A program made the position numbers and the translations under genes. From NCBI GenBank assembly GCA_032119595.1, contig JAUMBQ010000015.1, positions 1 through 17,713 on the forward strand: a stretch of 17,713 nucleotides of DNA, given 5' to 3'. The notes beneath the pieces are model-generated. The model made no database searches. It was not told where the DNA came from and saw only the letters and a program-made list of their open reading frames with translations. Below, piece by piece: positions 8,572 to 17,200 of the stretch. The DNA is from JAGIBJ01 sp032119595 (GTDB lineage: Bacteria; Actinomycetota; Thermoleophilia; Solirubrobacterales; Solirubrobacteraceae). Position 1 is the first letter of the stretch, and each line of letters begins with the position of its first letter.

Positions 8572-8888
8572 GAACAGGACGCCACTCGCCTGCGAAGCCA
8601 CGAGCTGCTGCACCACGACCGCCATCTGGGCCTTTCGGTGGTCGTCGCCGCCACGCAGCCGATAGCTGACGGCACGCTCGGTGAACAGCGACGCCCACAC
8701 CCGACGGACGTGCTCAAGGGCACCGTGACGCTTTCGACCTTCACGAGCGCTGCCAAGTGCGCCCCCTTGCCTCCGATGAGCGCACGCTGCCCCGCGTCGG
8801 TCAGCTGCAAATCCAGGACGTACCGAACGGATCCAGTGCCCACCGGATCGCCTTCGGCCCGCACTGGTCCTTGCTCATTTGTGCTCAT
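8572..8888 (-). pseudogene. rph: Remnant of rifampin phosphotransferase (rph), internally deleted, frameshifted and truncated
   Basis: Two pieces of a PEP-synthase-like ATP-binding domain are visible in different frames. From the ATG at 8888, with TGGAG 7 nt upstream, comes a short lead, then VRYVLDLQ and IGGKGAHLAALVKVESVTVP, the start of Rph/PEP synthase. Near 8705 the match jumps to another frame, VWASLFTERAVSYRLRGGD, then HRKAQMAVVVQQLVASQASG and GVLF, which in the intact family lies well over 100 residues further on. The match stops at about 8572, three bases from the TetR stop, and the remaining ~600 or more residues (swivelling His domain) are gone. Intact Rph phosphorylates rifamycins using ATP. 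PEP synthase is the alternative ancestor, but the upstream RAE-like palindrome and the YVLDLQ...GGKGAHL wording favour Rph. The gene cannot make an active enzyme. Confidence 0.8.
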
Positions 8889-8919
8889 CGCGCCACTCCA
8901 TTCGTTGCTGCGACGGTCG

Positions 8920-8925
8920 AGTATG
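8920..8925 (-). promoter_or_regulatory. Candidate -10 element of the rph remnant
   Basis: CATACT on the minus strand, preceded by TG, lies about 32 bp upstream of the remnant's ATG. A weak -35-like TTGTTT (8950-8945, spacing 19) falls inside the palindrome, so a protein bound there would compete with RNA polymerase. Confidence 0.35.
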
Positions 8926-8931
8926 CACCCA

Positions 8932-8960
8932 CCAGGGGGGCTTGAAACAAGCCCCCCTGG
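8932..8960. promoter_or_regulatory. Rifamycin-associated element (RAE)-like palindrome
   Basis: There is a perfect 13-bp inverted repeat, CCAGGGGGGCTTG / CAAGCCCCCCTGG, around the loop AAA. Its 19-bp core GGGGCTTGAAACAAGCCCC (8937-8955) fits the RAE described upstream of actinobacterial rph, helR and other rifamycin-inducible genes, as I recall that consensus. It stands 44 bp upstream of the rph remnant start and 122 bp upstream of the divergent YcaQ-like start. Exact symmetry despite gene decay is notable. Confidence 0.75.
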
Positions 8961-9082
8961 CGGCCCTAATCTAGGAAGGGAGAGGGTCAGCCGCCCGAGG
9001 GTGTGGGGCCTCGTCGCTCCCGGCACCGCGGATGCCGTCCGCTGCCGGTCACGCGCCGCTTTGCGCGCATGAGGTGCACCGG

Positions 9083-10375
9083 ATGCAGCGGTCACCAGCA
9101 GTCCGCTTTGTGCCCTACCGTGAAGCGCTCGTGTCGATGCCGTCCGCCTCACCAGGCCGCTCCGTGCGGCGCCCGCGGGAGCGGCTGTCGCTGCCTGAGG
9201 CACGGCGGGTCGCGCTTGCAGCGCAGGGTTTCGCAGATCGCCCACTGGGGCGTCCCGTCGATGCGAGGGCGTTGCGGAGTCGCGTGATCGACCGCGTCGG
9301 GCTGCTGCAGATCGACTCCGTCAATGTGCTGCAGCGGGCGCACTACCTGCCGGCGTTCAGCCGTCTGGGGCCGTACGACCCGGAGCTCCTCGATCGGTTC
9401 AGCGGATACGCGCCGCGCAAGCTCTTTGAGTACTGGGGCCACGAGGCCTCGCTGCTGCCCGTCGACCTGTGGCCGCTCATGCAGTGGCGGATGGCCCGCG
9501 TGCACAACGACGCATGGGGCGGCATGCGGCGCATCGCCGTCGAACGCCCCGATCTGGTCGCGGCGGTCCTGGCGGACATCGCCGACCGCGGACCGCTGAG
9601 CGTCAGCGAGCTGGCCCACCACGACGAACCGCGCGGCCCCAAAGGGCCGTGGTGGGATTGGTCGGACGTCAAACGCGCCGTCGAGTATCTGTTCTGGGGC
9701 GGCGAGATCACCAGCGCGAGGCGGGTGCGGTTCGAGCGTCGCTACGACATCCCTGAGCGCGTGATCCCGGCCGCGATCCGCGCGGTGCCGACGCCCACGG
9801 TCGAGGAGGCGCAGCGTGAGCTGCTGCGGATCGCGGCCCGCGCCATGGGCGTGGCGACCGAGCCCGATCTTCGCGACTACTTCCGGCTCCCGAGCACCGA
9901 GTCCAAACTGCGGGTTGCCGAGCTGGTCGAGGCCGGCGAGCTGCAGCCCGTGGCCGTCGATGGGTGGACCGCGCCGGCGTACCTCTCGCCAGGGGCCCGG
10001 GTGCCCAGGAGCGTCGACGCCCAGGCCATCGTCGGCCCGTTCGACTCGCTGATCTGGGAGCGACCGCGGGTCGAGCGGCTCTTCGGCTTCCGATATCGGA
10101 TTGAGATCTACGTTCCCAAGCCCAAGCGCGTGTACGGCTACTACGTGTTGCCCTTCCTGCTGGGCGACCAGCTCGTTGCCCGGGTCGATCTCAAAGCCGA
10201 TCGCGCCGCGGGCGCCCTGCTCGTTCAGGCCGCGCATGCCGAGCCCGGCGCGCCAACCGAGACGGCCGAAGCGCTCGCGGCCGAACTCCGTTCGATGGCG
10301 GGCTGGCTTGGCCTCAGCGACGTGGTGATCGTCGGCCAGGGAGACCTCGCACCGGCCTTGGCTGCCGTCGTCTAA
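9083..10375 (+). CDS. YcaQ/AlkX-family DNA glycosylase (winged-helix, HTH_42 type)
   Basis: This 430-residue protein matches the YcaQ/AlkX/AlkZ glycosylase family, whose studied members remove alkylated bases and unhook interstrand crosslinks. Signature segments are LSLPEARRVALAAQGF, then LLQIDSVNVLQRAHYLPAFSRLGPYD, with the catalytic Q-x-D type motif at Q76-I-D78. It continues with LFEYWGHEASLLP, LFWGGEITSARR, FDSLIWERPRVERLFGFRYRIEIYVP and YGYYVLPFLLGDQLVARVDLK, the family's C-terminal hallmark. The Q-x-D form resembles E. coli YcaQ (AlkX) rather than the Q-x-Q of Streptomyces AlkZ. ATG 9083 is preceded by GAGG with 8-nt spacing. ATG 9137 is nearer the conserved region, and ATG 9032 is also in frame. 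The convergent neighbour is another alkylation-repair protein. Confidence 0.9.
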   Translation: MQRSPAVRFVPYREALVSMPSASPGRSVRRPRERLSLPEARRVALAAQGFADRPLGRPVDARALRSRVIDRVGLLQIDSVNVLQRAHYLPAFSRLGPYDPELLDRFSGYAPRKLFEYWGHEASLLPVDLWPLMQWRMARVHNDAWGGMRRIAVERPDLVAAVLADIADRGPLSVSELAHHDEPRGPKGPWWDWSDVKRAVEYLFWGGEITSARRVRFERRYDIPERVIPAAIRAVPTPTVEEAQRELLRIAARAMGVATEPDLRDYFRLPSTESKLRVAELVEAGELQPVAVDGWTAPAYLSPGARVPRSVDAQAIVGPFDSLIWERPRVERLFGFRYRIEIYVPKPKRVYGYYVLPFLLGDQLVARVDLKADRAAGALLVQAAHAEPGAPTETAEALAAELRSMAGWLGLSDVVIVGQGDLAPALAAVV

Positions 10376-10438
10376 CCGATCAAGCAAGGCCGCATCGGCC
10401 ACGACCTCCTCAAGGCGTGCAGGTCGGTGTGCCTTGCG

Positions 10439-11167
10439 TCAGCGTGATTCCTCTGGGGCGGCGCGCTCCTGCCGGCTGACCATCTCCGCGATCCAGATCG
10501 GTGCGAAAGGCGACGTGCAATTCGGGGGCGTCGGGTAGTCCTTGAGGACTTCGAGGCGCTCGCCGATGTCGATGGCCCGGGGGCGAAGGTCCGAGTGCTT
10601 GATGCCGATCTGGGCAAGCGTGAAGTTCATCGCCCACTGCAGCCGATCCGGAGCGGCGGCCATCTCAGCCTCGATGAGATCGAGCAGGCCTGCGAGGTCG
10701 AGGCCGTCGGGCTTCTTGATCACCCGTTCTGTCGTGAGCGCCCAGCCGGCGCTCGCGACGACCGGGTCGGTGTCGGCGAACCAAGCCAGGCGCAGCGCTT
10801 CGGCATGCGGGCTCTTCTTCACGACGTAGTTCACGAGCCAGTCGTGCACCTTGGGCGTGCGCGCCTCGCGCAGCATGCCGTCCAGCTCAGTCAGGTCGAA
10901 GGCCTTGGGTCGGCAGATCAGGATGGCCAACAAGCGTGCAGCCGTATCGCCCGTCTCCCAGAGTTCGCAGGCAAGGTCCTGCTGGGTCTTCAGGCGCTTC
11001 GCGATCGCGCGCAGCTGGCTGAGATTGACCGCGTGGTCGTCGCCGTGGCTGGCGTTGACTTCGCGGATCTTGGGGTCCTCGAGCGACCGCAGCTCCGCCA
11101 GGAGTGCCGGGACGCTCGGGGTCTCACCCGCTTGCCGGTCGGTCGGTTGCGTCGGTGCTGGCGCCAT
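10439..11167 (-). CDS. DNA alkylation repair protein, AlkD-like (HEAT-like repeats)
   Basis: This 242-residue all-helical protein matches the bacterial DNA alkylation repair (AlkD-like) family. Studied members excise alkylated purines without base flipping. Conserved wording includes LRSLEDPKIREVNASHGDDH, QLRAIAKRLKTQQDLACELW (51-70), KVHDWLVNYVV with the candidate catalytic D109, AGWALTTERV, and the C-terminal block NCTSPFAPIWIAEMVSRQ (216-233). The frame is open further upstream into the YchJ gene; ATG 11167 is chosen because conservation starts just after it and the upstream part is the YchJ gene's shadow. It follows the YchJ-like gene by 67 bp on the same strand and converges with the YcaQ-like gene, leaving a 63-bp gap with only weak hairpins. 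A joint alkylation-damage role is inferred from proximity. Confidence 0.88.
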   Translation of the reverse strand: MAPAPTQPTDRQAGETPSVPALLAELRSLEDPKIREVNASHGDDHAVNLSQLRAIAKRLKTQQDLACELWETGDTAARLLAILICRPKAFDLTELDGMLREARTPKVHDWLVNYVVKKSPHAEALRLAWFADTDPVVASAGWALTTERVIKKPDGLDLAGLLDLIEAEMAAAPDRLQWAMNFTLAQIGIKHSDLRPRAIDIGERLEVLKDYPTPPNCTSPFAPIWIAEMVSRQERAAPEESR

Positions 11168-11234
11168 GGGCGAATCGTAGTCGCCGAGTTCAAGGGCTCG
11201 CCTCGCAAGGAACGCGGCCGGCGGCCTTGGCGGC

Positions 11235-11651
11235 TCAGGAAGCGAGCCCGACGTAGAACCACTGGCCGGCTTCGCGGCGGAAGGCGCTGCGTTCGCGTTG
11301 CTGCCCGAACTGGTGGTTGTGGGTGTCCCAGAAGTACGCGACGAACTCGACCGTCCCTTCGTGGTCGCCCTCTGCCCCGGCCGTGACCTTGAGGATTTCC
11401 AGTTGCCTCCACTCCACGCCGGAGTCGAGTTCGAGCGACCGGGGTCGCGTCGACGGATGCCAGGTCGCAAGGAGGTACGCCGCGTCGCCCACGGCGAAGG
11501 CGCTGAACCGTGAGCGCATGAGTTGCTCGGCGGTCGGCGCGGTCGCCCCGCCCGTGTCGCGACCTCGGTGTAGTGCTTCGCAGCACGTCGCGTACGTCGT
11601 CCCCGACCCGCACGGGCAGCGGTTTGGTGCGCGGCGCGTCGTCACGATCAC
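11235..11651 (-). CDS. ychJ: YchJ-family protein with N-terminal SEC-C zinc motif
   Basis: This 138-residue protein starts with a SEC-C zinc-binding motif: C12-P-C14-G-S-G, then C23-C24 (C-x-C-x8-C-C). It is followed by the YchJ-type segment TAEQLMRSRFSAFAVGDAAY and LLATWHPSTRP, and ends with FVAYFWDTHNHQFG...ERSAFRREAGQWFYV. The length fits YchJ (about 150). The family's cellular role is unknown; SEC-C in SecA binds zinc. The GTG at 11651 has AGGA 6 nt upstream and gives VIVTTRRAPNRCPCGSG, while GTG 11645 is a possible later start. The frame extends further up, but that part overlaps the opposite gene. It is divergent from the small gene at 11699, with 47 bp between. Confidence 0.85.
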   Translation of the reverse strand: MIVTTRRAPNRCPCGSGTTYATCCEALHRGRDTGGATAPTAEQLMRSRFSAFAVGDAAYLLATWHPSTRPRSLELDSGVEWRQLEILKVTAGAEGDHEGTVEFVAYFWDTHNHQFGQQRERSAFRREAGQWFYVGLAS

Positions 11652-11698
11652 CAGTGATCCTACGGCGCGGGGCGAGGCACCCGCGGTAGGTTGGCGGC

Positions 11699-11980
11699 AT
11701 GCGGCACATCGAGCATCACGTCGGGGCATGGGTTGGCCCGAACGGGTTTCGGCTGATGCCAAGCGACCCGCTGGCGGACGCACCGATGAGCGCCACGGTC
11801 TCGCTCGCCGCGGGCGGCGAGCTGGCCCAGATCGCCTACTCGTGGGTGCACCCCGCCGACGGCGAGCAAGACGGCCTGCTCGTCCTCGGGCAGGGCGACG
11901 AGCCCGAATCGGCCGCAACCGCCGACATGTCCGCAGGTGCGTACCCGGCGATGACTGCCGAACTGCGGCGGGCAGCGTGA
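11699..11980 (+). CDS. Small conserved-looking protein, possibly internally deleted
   Basis: This 93-residue soluble protein has AGG 8 nt before its ATG. It contains GPNGFRLMPSDPLADAPMSA, AAGGELAQIAYSWVHPADGE and QDGLLVLGQGDEP, then SAGAYPAMTAELRRAA. I recall a family of roughly 150 residues in actinobacteria with this start and this end, separated by a Trp-rich beta region around a WHQ segment. If that is right, about 50-60 residues are missing between QGDEPE and MSAGAYP here, without breaking the frame. No catalytic motif is visible and I assign no function. Its TGA overlaps the next gene's GTG by 4 bp (GTGA), so it is probably co-translated with the TetR regulator downstream. Confidence 0.65.
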   Translation: MRHIEHHVGAWVGPNGFRLMPSDPLADAPMSATVSLAAGGELAQIAYSWVHPADGEQDGLLVLGQGDEPESAATADMSAGAYPAMTAELRRAA

Positions 11981-12588
11981 GCGACGACCGGTCGCGCCGC
12001 AGCGATGCGCTGCGCAACCGCGAACGCATTCTGGACGCTGCCGCGAGTGCGCTCTCGCGCAACCCGACGGTCTCGCTCATGGAGATCGTCGAAGAGTCCG
12101 GGCTGTCGCGGGCCACGGTCTACCGCCACTTCCCGGACATTGCGTCGGTCCGCGCGGCGTTGATCGAGTCGGTGCAGCAGGAGGGCCGAGCGTCGCTGGA
12201 CGAGCACTTCTTCGAACCCGGCATCAGCCGCGGCCGGCCAGCACAGTCCACCGCCGAGGTGCTCGGCGCCTACCTGCGCAAGGCGTTCCTGATGGACTCG
12301 CGGTACGGCCACGCCGTCGCGGCCGAGCCCGAGCCGGGTGCGCAGCTGATCGAGGAGTTCCTCCCGATCACCGAGGCGATGATCCGTCAGGGGCAGGAGC
12401 GCGGTGAGTTCCGTACCGACATCGACGTGACCCTCGCCGCGAAGACGCACCTCACCGTTGTGATCTCGTCGGCACGCCGGATGCGTCTCGATGGCGCCGA
12501 CGTCGATCAGGCCGTGAAGATGGTCGAGTCGTTCCTGCGTGGACTGGAACGCAGCCCCCGCCCGGTCTGGTCCGACGACCCCGACTGA
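11977..12588 (+). CDS. TetR/AcrR-family transcriptional regulator
   Basis: This 203-residue regulator has the lead RSDALRNRERILDAAASALSRNP and the helix-turn-helix SLMEIVEESGLSRATVYRHF (about residues 31-50), typical of TetR DNA-binding domains. The C-terminal part, with RYGHAVAAEPEPGAQLIEEF and FLRGLE, is a divergent helical ligand-binding domain. The start is the GTG at 11977, whose GTGA overlaps the stop of the small gene before it. The same frame is open back to 11317, but that stretch is the opposite strand of the YchJ gene and shows no family features. The target is unknown; the coupled small protein gene is the first candidate, by autoregulation. Confidence 0.85.
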   Translation: MSDDRSRRSDALRNRERILDAAASALSRNPTVSLMEIVEESGLSRATVYRHFPDIASVRAALIESVQQEGRASLDEHFFEPGISRGRPAQSTAEVLGAYLRKAFLMDSRYGHAVAAEPEPGAQLIEEFLPITEAMIRQGQERGEFRTDIDVTLAAKTHLTVVISSARRMRLDGADVDQAVKMVESFLRGLERSPRPVWSDDPD

Positions 12589-12668
12589 GCGTCTGCGGCG
12601 CGGAAGGCCGAGTCACGGTCGGCGGGTCTTCCCCGCTCCCGTCTCGTGCCTCCCGCGCCGTCTGCGTC

Positions 12669-13997
12669 TTAGGGCCTGTAGGTCGCCAGGTACATGGGCC
12701 CGCCGTTCTCCGTCTTGCTGGTTACCGTCGTCCACGTGAGAGCGGCATACCGCTCCGAGCCGGCGACGCGGACGTTGAAATCTCTGACATGAGGTGCGGC
12801 CAGCTCGCGAACCGATGTCCAGTCGCCGCCAGTGGGCCGCATCATCAGCTGGACGCTTCCGCGCTGCTTTGAGGTGACCTGACCCCACGCAGCGAAGGTG
12901 CCTGCCTGCAACGAAGCGACCTGCGGCTGCCCGGCGATGCGCTTGGGGTTGGAGATTGTCGTGAGTGGTGAGAAGGTCCCGTTCGCAGACCGAACCGTGG
13001 AGAGGATGGATGCGGCCACGACGGTCTCGCTCTCGGGGCTCGCGTTCTGCGTTGAGCGCTTGACCATGGGAAGCGTCCGGTCGGCCTGCACCCCGACGCC
13101 AAACTCCGAGGTGCCGCTGGCGATCGGGGTGATGATCGCGGGCGAGATGGTGCCGTCCGAGCTGACCGGCGCCACGCGGTAGTTGGCTTCCTGTCCCCAC
13201 GCGATAGCCGCGCCTCCGGGGCCCGCCGACGCCAAGGGCCCACCGATCCCCCAGCCCTGGAGCGATCCCAACTCGGTAGCTGGCGCGAAGGTCGTCGCAT
13301 CCGGCGCGAGCGTGGTCGCCAAGACCCGGGCATTCGTGATCACGGTCGGTGCCGGAGGCGGCAGCGGATTGGGTGGCGTGTCAAGCCAGGCGACGACGAC
13401 CCGGCCGTTTGGCATCGTGGTGAGCACGGACGCGTAGTTGCCGCTTCGTCCGAGCGTGATCGGTGGGCCGAACGCTTTCCCGGGCGGCGCGATTGAGACC
13501 TGGAGGGCGCGTGTCCCGTCGGCGCCGTCGCCTGTTCGATACAGCACGACCACGGATCCGTTGGCCGCGACGGCCACCCCGTCGAGAACGGCTGGAAGCC
13601 CGGGAGAGACGGTTCGAGCCGATCCGAACCGACTCTTGCGGGCGACCGCCACGCGGATGGAGCGAGTCGCGCTCGCGTCACCCCAGGCTGCGGCGGCGGT
13701 GCCGTTCTTACCGACCGCGATTACTGGCCGCTCCGAAAGGCCGCTCGCCAGGCGCTGCACCGGACCAAGGCTCGAGCCAGTCCCCACTCGGGCCACCAGC
13801 GAGGCCTTCCTTTTTGACCCCTTTCCGGAAAAACCTGACATCAGCACAGCCGTGCGACCCGCGCCCACAGCAACTGACCCTGGCTCTGCGACGAACAGGC
13901 CGGGTGGTGACACGCGCTGGGGTGCGGTCACGTTTGCCTGGGCCGGGCTTGCTGCCAAGAGTGCAGCGGACAATGGCAGGGCGAGAGCGGACTTCAT
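12669..13997 (-). CDS. Secreted protein with propeller-like repeats
   Basis: This 442-residue protein has a Sec-type signal peptide: MKSALALPLSAALLAASPAQA, with likely cleavage after A21 (AQA/N). The mature part carries repeated blades of the form VAVGxNGTAAAAWGDA, VAVAANGSVVVLYR, MPNGRVVVAWLD and AGPGGAAIAWGQE, spaced about 45-60 residues apart. They are followed by variable strands mentioning paired values, as in beta-propeller or sialidase-like folds. No Asp-box or catalytic set is evident, so this is annotated as secreted, function unknown. ATG 13997 has AGG 8 nt upstream. It is divergent from the large surface protein gene at 14264, so the two may share a control region. The gap to the TetR gene (12589-12668) holds only a long-looped weak hairpin. 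Confidence 0.8.
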   Translation of the reverse strand: MKSALALPLSAALLAASPAQANVTAPQRVSPPGLFVAEPGSVAVGAGRTAVLMSGFSGKGSKRKASLVARVGTGSSLGPVQRLASGLSERPVIAVGKNGTAAAAWGDASATRSIRVAVARKSRFGSARTVSPGLPAVLDGVAVAANGSVVVLYRTGDGADGTRALQVSIAPPGKAFGPPITLGRSGNYASVLTTMPNGRVVVAWLDTPPNPLPPPAPTVITNARVLATTLAPDATTFAPATELGSLQGWGIGGPLASAGPGGAAIAWGQEANYRVAPVSSDGTISPAIITPIASGTSEFGVGVQADRTLPMVKRSTQNASPESETVVAASILSTVRSANGTFSPLTTISNPKRIAGQPQVASLQAGTFAAWGQVTSKQRGSVQLMMRPTGGDWTSVRELAAPHVRDFNVRVAGSERYAALTWTTVTSKTENGGPMYLATYRP

Positions 13998-14263
13998 GGT
14001 TTCAACCTAGGCAGGGCAGTCGTTGTTACGATCCGCTCGCGCTACTTGTAGCGATCCGTATTTCTCCGCACTGACAGCACGTGGATAGTGTGTCCGCGGA
14101 GCGAATCGCCACTCAGCGCCGGCCGTTCCACTCCGTCGCCCGGCCACAACTTGTTCCCAAGTCGGTTCCAAGTCGTTCACACCGCGGCGCAACCACCGCC
14201 TTACGCTCGGCGCCCCCTGGCCGCTGCTCCCCCGAGCACTGCTTCGTCCTAGCTGGAACACGG
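13998..14263. other. Divergent intergenic region between two secreted-protein genes
   Basis: The 266-bp gap contains a small perfect hairpin, CGCTAC-TT-GTAGCG (14040-14053), between two CGATCCG copies. It also has a tandem near-repeat, GTTCCCAAGTCG then GTTCCAAGTCG (14153-14175). No convincing -35/-10 pair was found on either strand. The plus-strand frame is open from 14081 but reads like noise before 14264. Confidence 0.5.
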
Positions 14264-17200
14264 ATGTCTGCTCACTCTCCTCTCTTCGGCCGCCGCGGCC
14301 GTGCGTTCGTCGTCGGCCTTGCGGCCGGGTCGACGCTCATCGGCCTGTCGGCGCACACGGCTTCGGCCGCGCCCCTCACCGGGATCGACTTGTCGACCTA
14401 CCAACGCGTCGGTCGCTACGACCTCCCCGAGCCGACGCGCACAACGCCGCCGGAGGCCGGCGCACTGCTCGCCCAGGAAGCGTCGGGCGTGACCTACAAC
14501 GCAGCAACCGACAGCCTGTTCGTCGCCGGTGACGGCAGCCGCTCGGTGACGCAGGTCAGCAAGACCGGCCAGCTCATCGACTCGATGACGCTCCCCACCG
14601 GCGCCAGCTCGCAGGGCACCGAGTTCTATGACACCGAGGGCATCACCGCGATCGGCGGCGGCCAGTTCGTCATGACCGAAGAGCGCAACCGCCAGCTGGT
14701 GCGCTTCACGTACGCGGCGAACACCACGCTGCAGCGCGTCGACACCAAGACGGTCAAGCTCGGCACCACCATCGGCAACGTCGGGCTTGAGGGCCTCACG
14801 TGGGATCCGACGACGAGCGGCTTCATCGTGGCCAAGGAAAAGGACCCGCTGGGCCTCTTTGCGACCACGATCGATTGGGACGCCGGGACGGCCTCCAACG
14901 GATCCGCGTCGACGGTCAACTCCACGAACCTGTTTGACCCGACCCTGATCGGTACGTCTGATCTGTCCGACGTGTTCGCGCTGTCGAACCTGTCGACGCT
15001 CACCGGCGCTGACGCCGACAACCTGTTGATCGTTAGCCAGGAAGCTGGCAAGGTCGTTGAAGTAAGTCGCACAGGCGAGGTGAAGAGTTCCTTCACGCTC
15101 GTCGCCGACGCCGGCAACCCGCTCTCAATCCAGGACCAGACCCACGAGGGCGTGACCGCTGACAACGACGGCAACGTCTACGTCGTCAGCGAAGAGGGTG
15201 GCGGCGACATCGACCACCCGCAGCTCTGGGTCTACGCACCGTCGTCGACGCCCAACCAGGCACCGACCGCGGTCACCCTCACGGGCGCGACCACCTCGAT
15301 GCCGGAGAACACCAGCACGACGACGAGGGTCAAGGTCGCCGGTGTCTCGGTCACCGACGACGGCATCGGGACCAACACGCTCAGCGTGACTGGCCCCGAC
15401 GCCAGCGCCTTCGAGGTCGACAGCACGGGCCTCTACCTCAAAGCCGGTACCGCGCTCAGCCATGCCGCGAAGAGCAGCTACGAGGTGGCGGTCGCCGTCG
15501 ACGACACGACCCTCGGCGCGACTCCGGATGCCACGAGCAGCAGCCTTACCCTGGCCATCGCAGCGGTTACCCCCGCAGCCGAGGCCACGTCCGTGATCGT
15601 TTCCGAGGTGTCCCCCTGGTCGAGCGGCAACAGCCCCTATGCCTCGGACTGGTGGGAACTCACCAACGTCGGGACGACCACGGTCGACCTCACCGGTTGG
15701 AAGTTCGATGACAGCTCTGCCGCGTTTGGCACGGCCGTCGCCCTCACTGGCGTCAGCACCCTGGCACCCGGCGAGTCCGCCGTGTTCGTCGAGGGCGACA
15801 GCACCAAGGTCGATGCCTTCAAGACCGCCTGGTTCGGCGCAACCGTGCCGGCCGGATTCAAGATCGGCACGTTCACCGGCTCGGGCATCGGCCTCAGCAC
15901 CGACGGCGACCAGGTCAATGTGTTCGACGGCGCGGGGACCCGTCTGACCGGCATCGCGTTCGGCGCGTCGACGACGGGTCAGACGTTTGAGAACTCGGCG
16001 GGGCTCGGCGCCGCCACTGGCACACCGCCGACGGTGTCGGCGCTCAGCGTCGCAGGTCAGAAGGGCGCGTTTACCGCAGGCAGCGAGACCGGATCGCCGG
16101 GCATTGCGCCCGTCGCGACGCCGCTGATCGTGTCGGAGGTTGCTCCCTGGGGCAGCAACGATGCGACGTACGCCGCGGACTGGTGGGAACTCACCAACAC
16201 GAGCACGAAGGCGATTGACCTGTCCGGGTTCAAGGTCGACGACAGTTCCGGCGCCTTCGCTTCGGCGGCTGCGCTCAGCGGCGTCACGACGCTGGCACCG
16301 GGTCAGTCCGCGATCTTCCTCGAGGGCGACGCGGTCAAGACGGCCGCGTTCACCTCGGCATGGTTCGGCAACAGCGTGCCCGCCGGCTTCCAGATCGGCT
16401 TCTACACCGGTGCCGGCATCGGGCTCAGCGGCAACGGCGACGCGGTGAACGTGTTCAACGCCAGCGGTGATCGCGTGACGGGCATCAGCTTCGGTGCCAA
16501 CACGGCCAACGTGTCGTTCGACAACCACGCCGGCCTCGGCAGCTTCACCCTGCCGCTGCCCGCCGTGACCGCACTCAGTGTGGTTGGGCAGCATGGCGCG
16601 TTCCTCGCTCATGACCAGATCGCCTCCCCGGGCACGATCGCTTCGGCGACCGTCGGGCCGAAGCTCACGGTCGACGTTCCGACCTTCCCGAGCCAGCCGG
16701 TTGGGACGACCGGCCTCGGCCAGTGGGTGACCGCGACGAACTCCGGCGATGCCGACGTGACCGTGGCCCGCGTCGCGATCCACGAGAGCAACGACGACTC
16801 GGCTGGCGACTTCCTCCTGAGTGCCGACCGCTGCACCGCCGTCACGCTGACGCCCGGCCAGACGTGCCGGGTGCAGGTGCGGTTCGCTCCCGGGCGGGCC
16901 AACGCCACGTCCGCCGCTACGCTCGCGTTCACCTCGAACGTGGCCGGCAGCCCGACCAACGTCGCGCTGACCGGTACGAGCACCGGCTTGCCGACCGGCC
17001 CCGCTGGCCCGACGGGCCCGACCGGCCCGACGGGCCCGACCGGCCCGATTGGTCCGACCGGCCCGACTGGTCCGATTGGTCCGACCGGTCCGACTGGTCC
17101 GACCGGTCCGATTGGTCCGACCGGTCCGATTGGTCCGACCGGTCCGATTGGTCCGACCGGTCCGATTGGTCCGACCGGTCCGATTGGCCCCACCGGGCCT

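Noticed and set aside
8517..9245. 242-codon minus-strand open frame as an intact gene
   Set aside because: Only the stretch from ATG 8888 to about 8705 resembles a protein family. The part before the ATG is noise over the promoter and RAE-like site, and the part after it is out of frame with the Rph match.
9149..10402. 417-codon open frame on the minus strand opposite the YcaQ-like gene
   Set aside because: The plus strand carries clear family motifs including the Q-x-D site. The minus translation has no recognisable family and an Arg/Gly/Asp-rich shadow composition.
10388..10436. Terminator between the convergent YcaQ-like and AlkD-like genes
   Set aside because: There are only a 5-bp stem (GGCCG/CGGCC) and a 6-bp stem with a 14-nt loop (CAAGGC/GCCTTG), without a T run. 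This is too weak to call.
12596..12660. Inverted repeat CGGCGCGG / CCGCGCCG in the gap after the second TetR gene
   Set aside because: The arms are 8 bp of pure GC with a 49-nt loop, which is expected by chance in this composition, and no T run follows.
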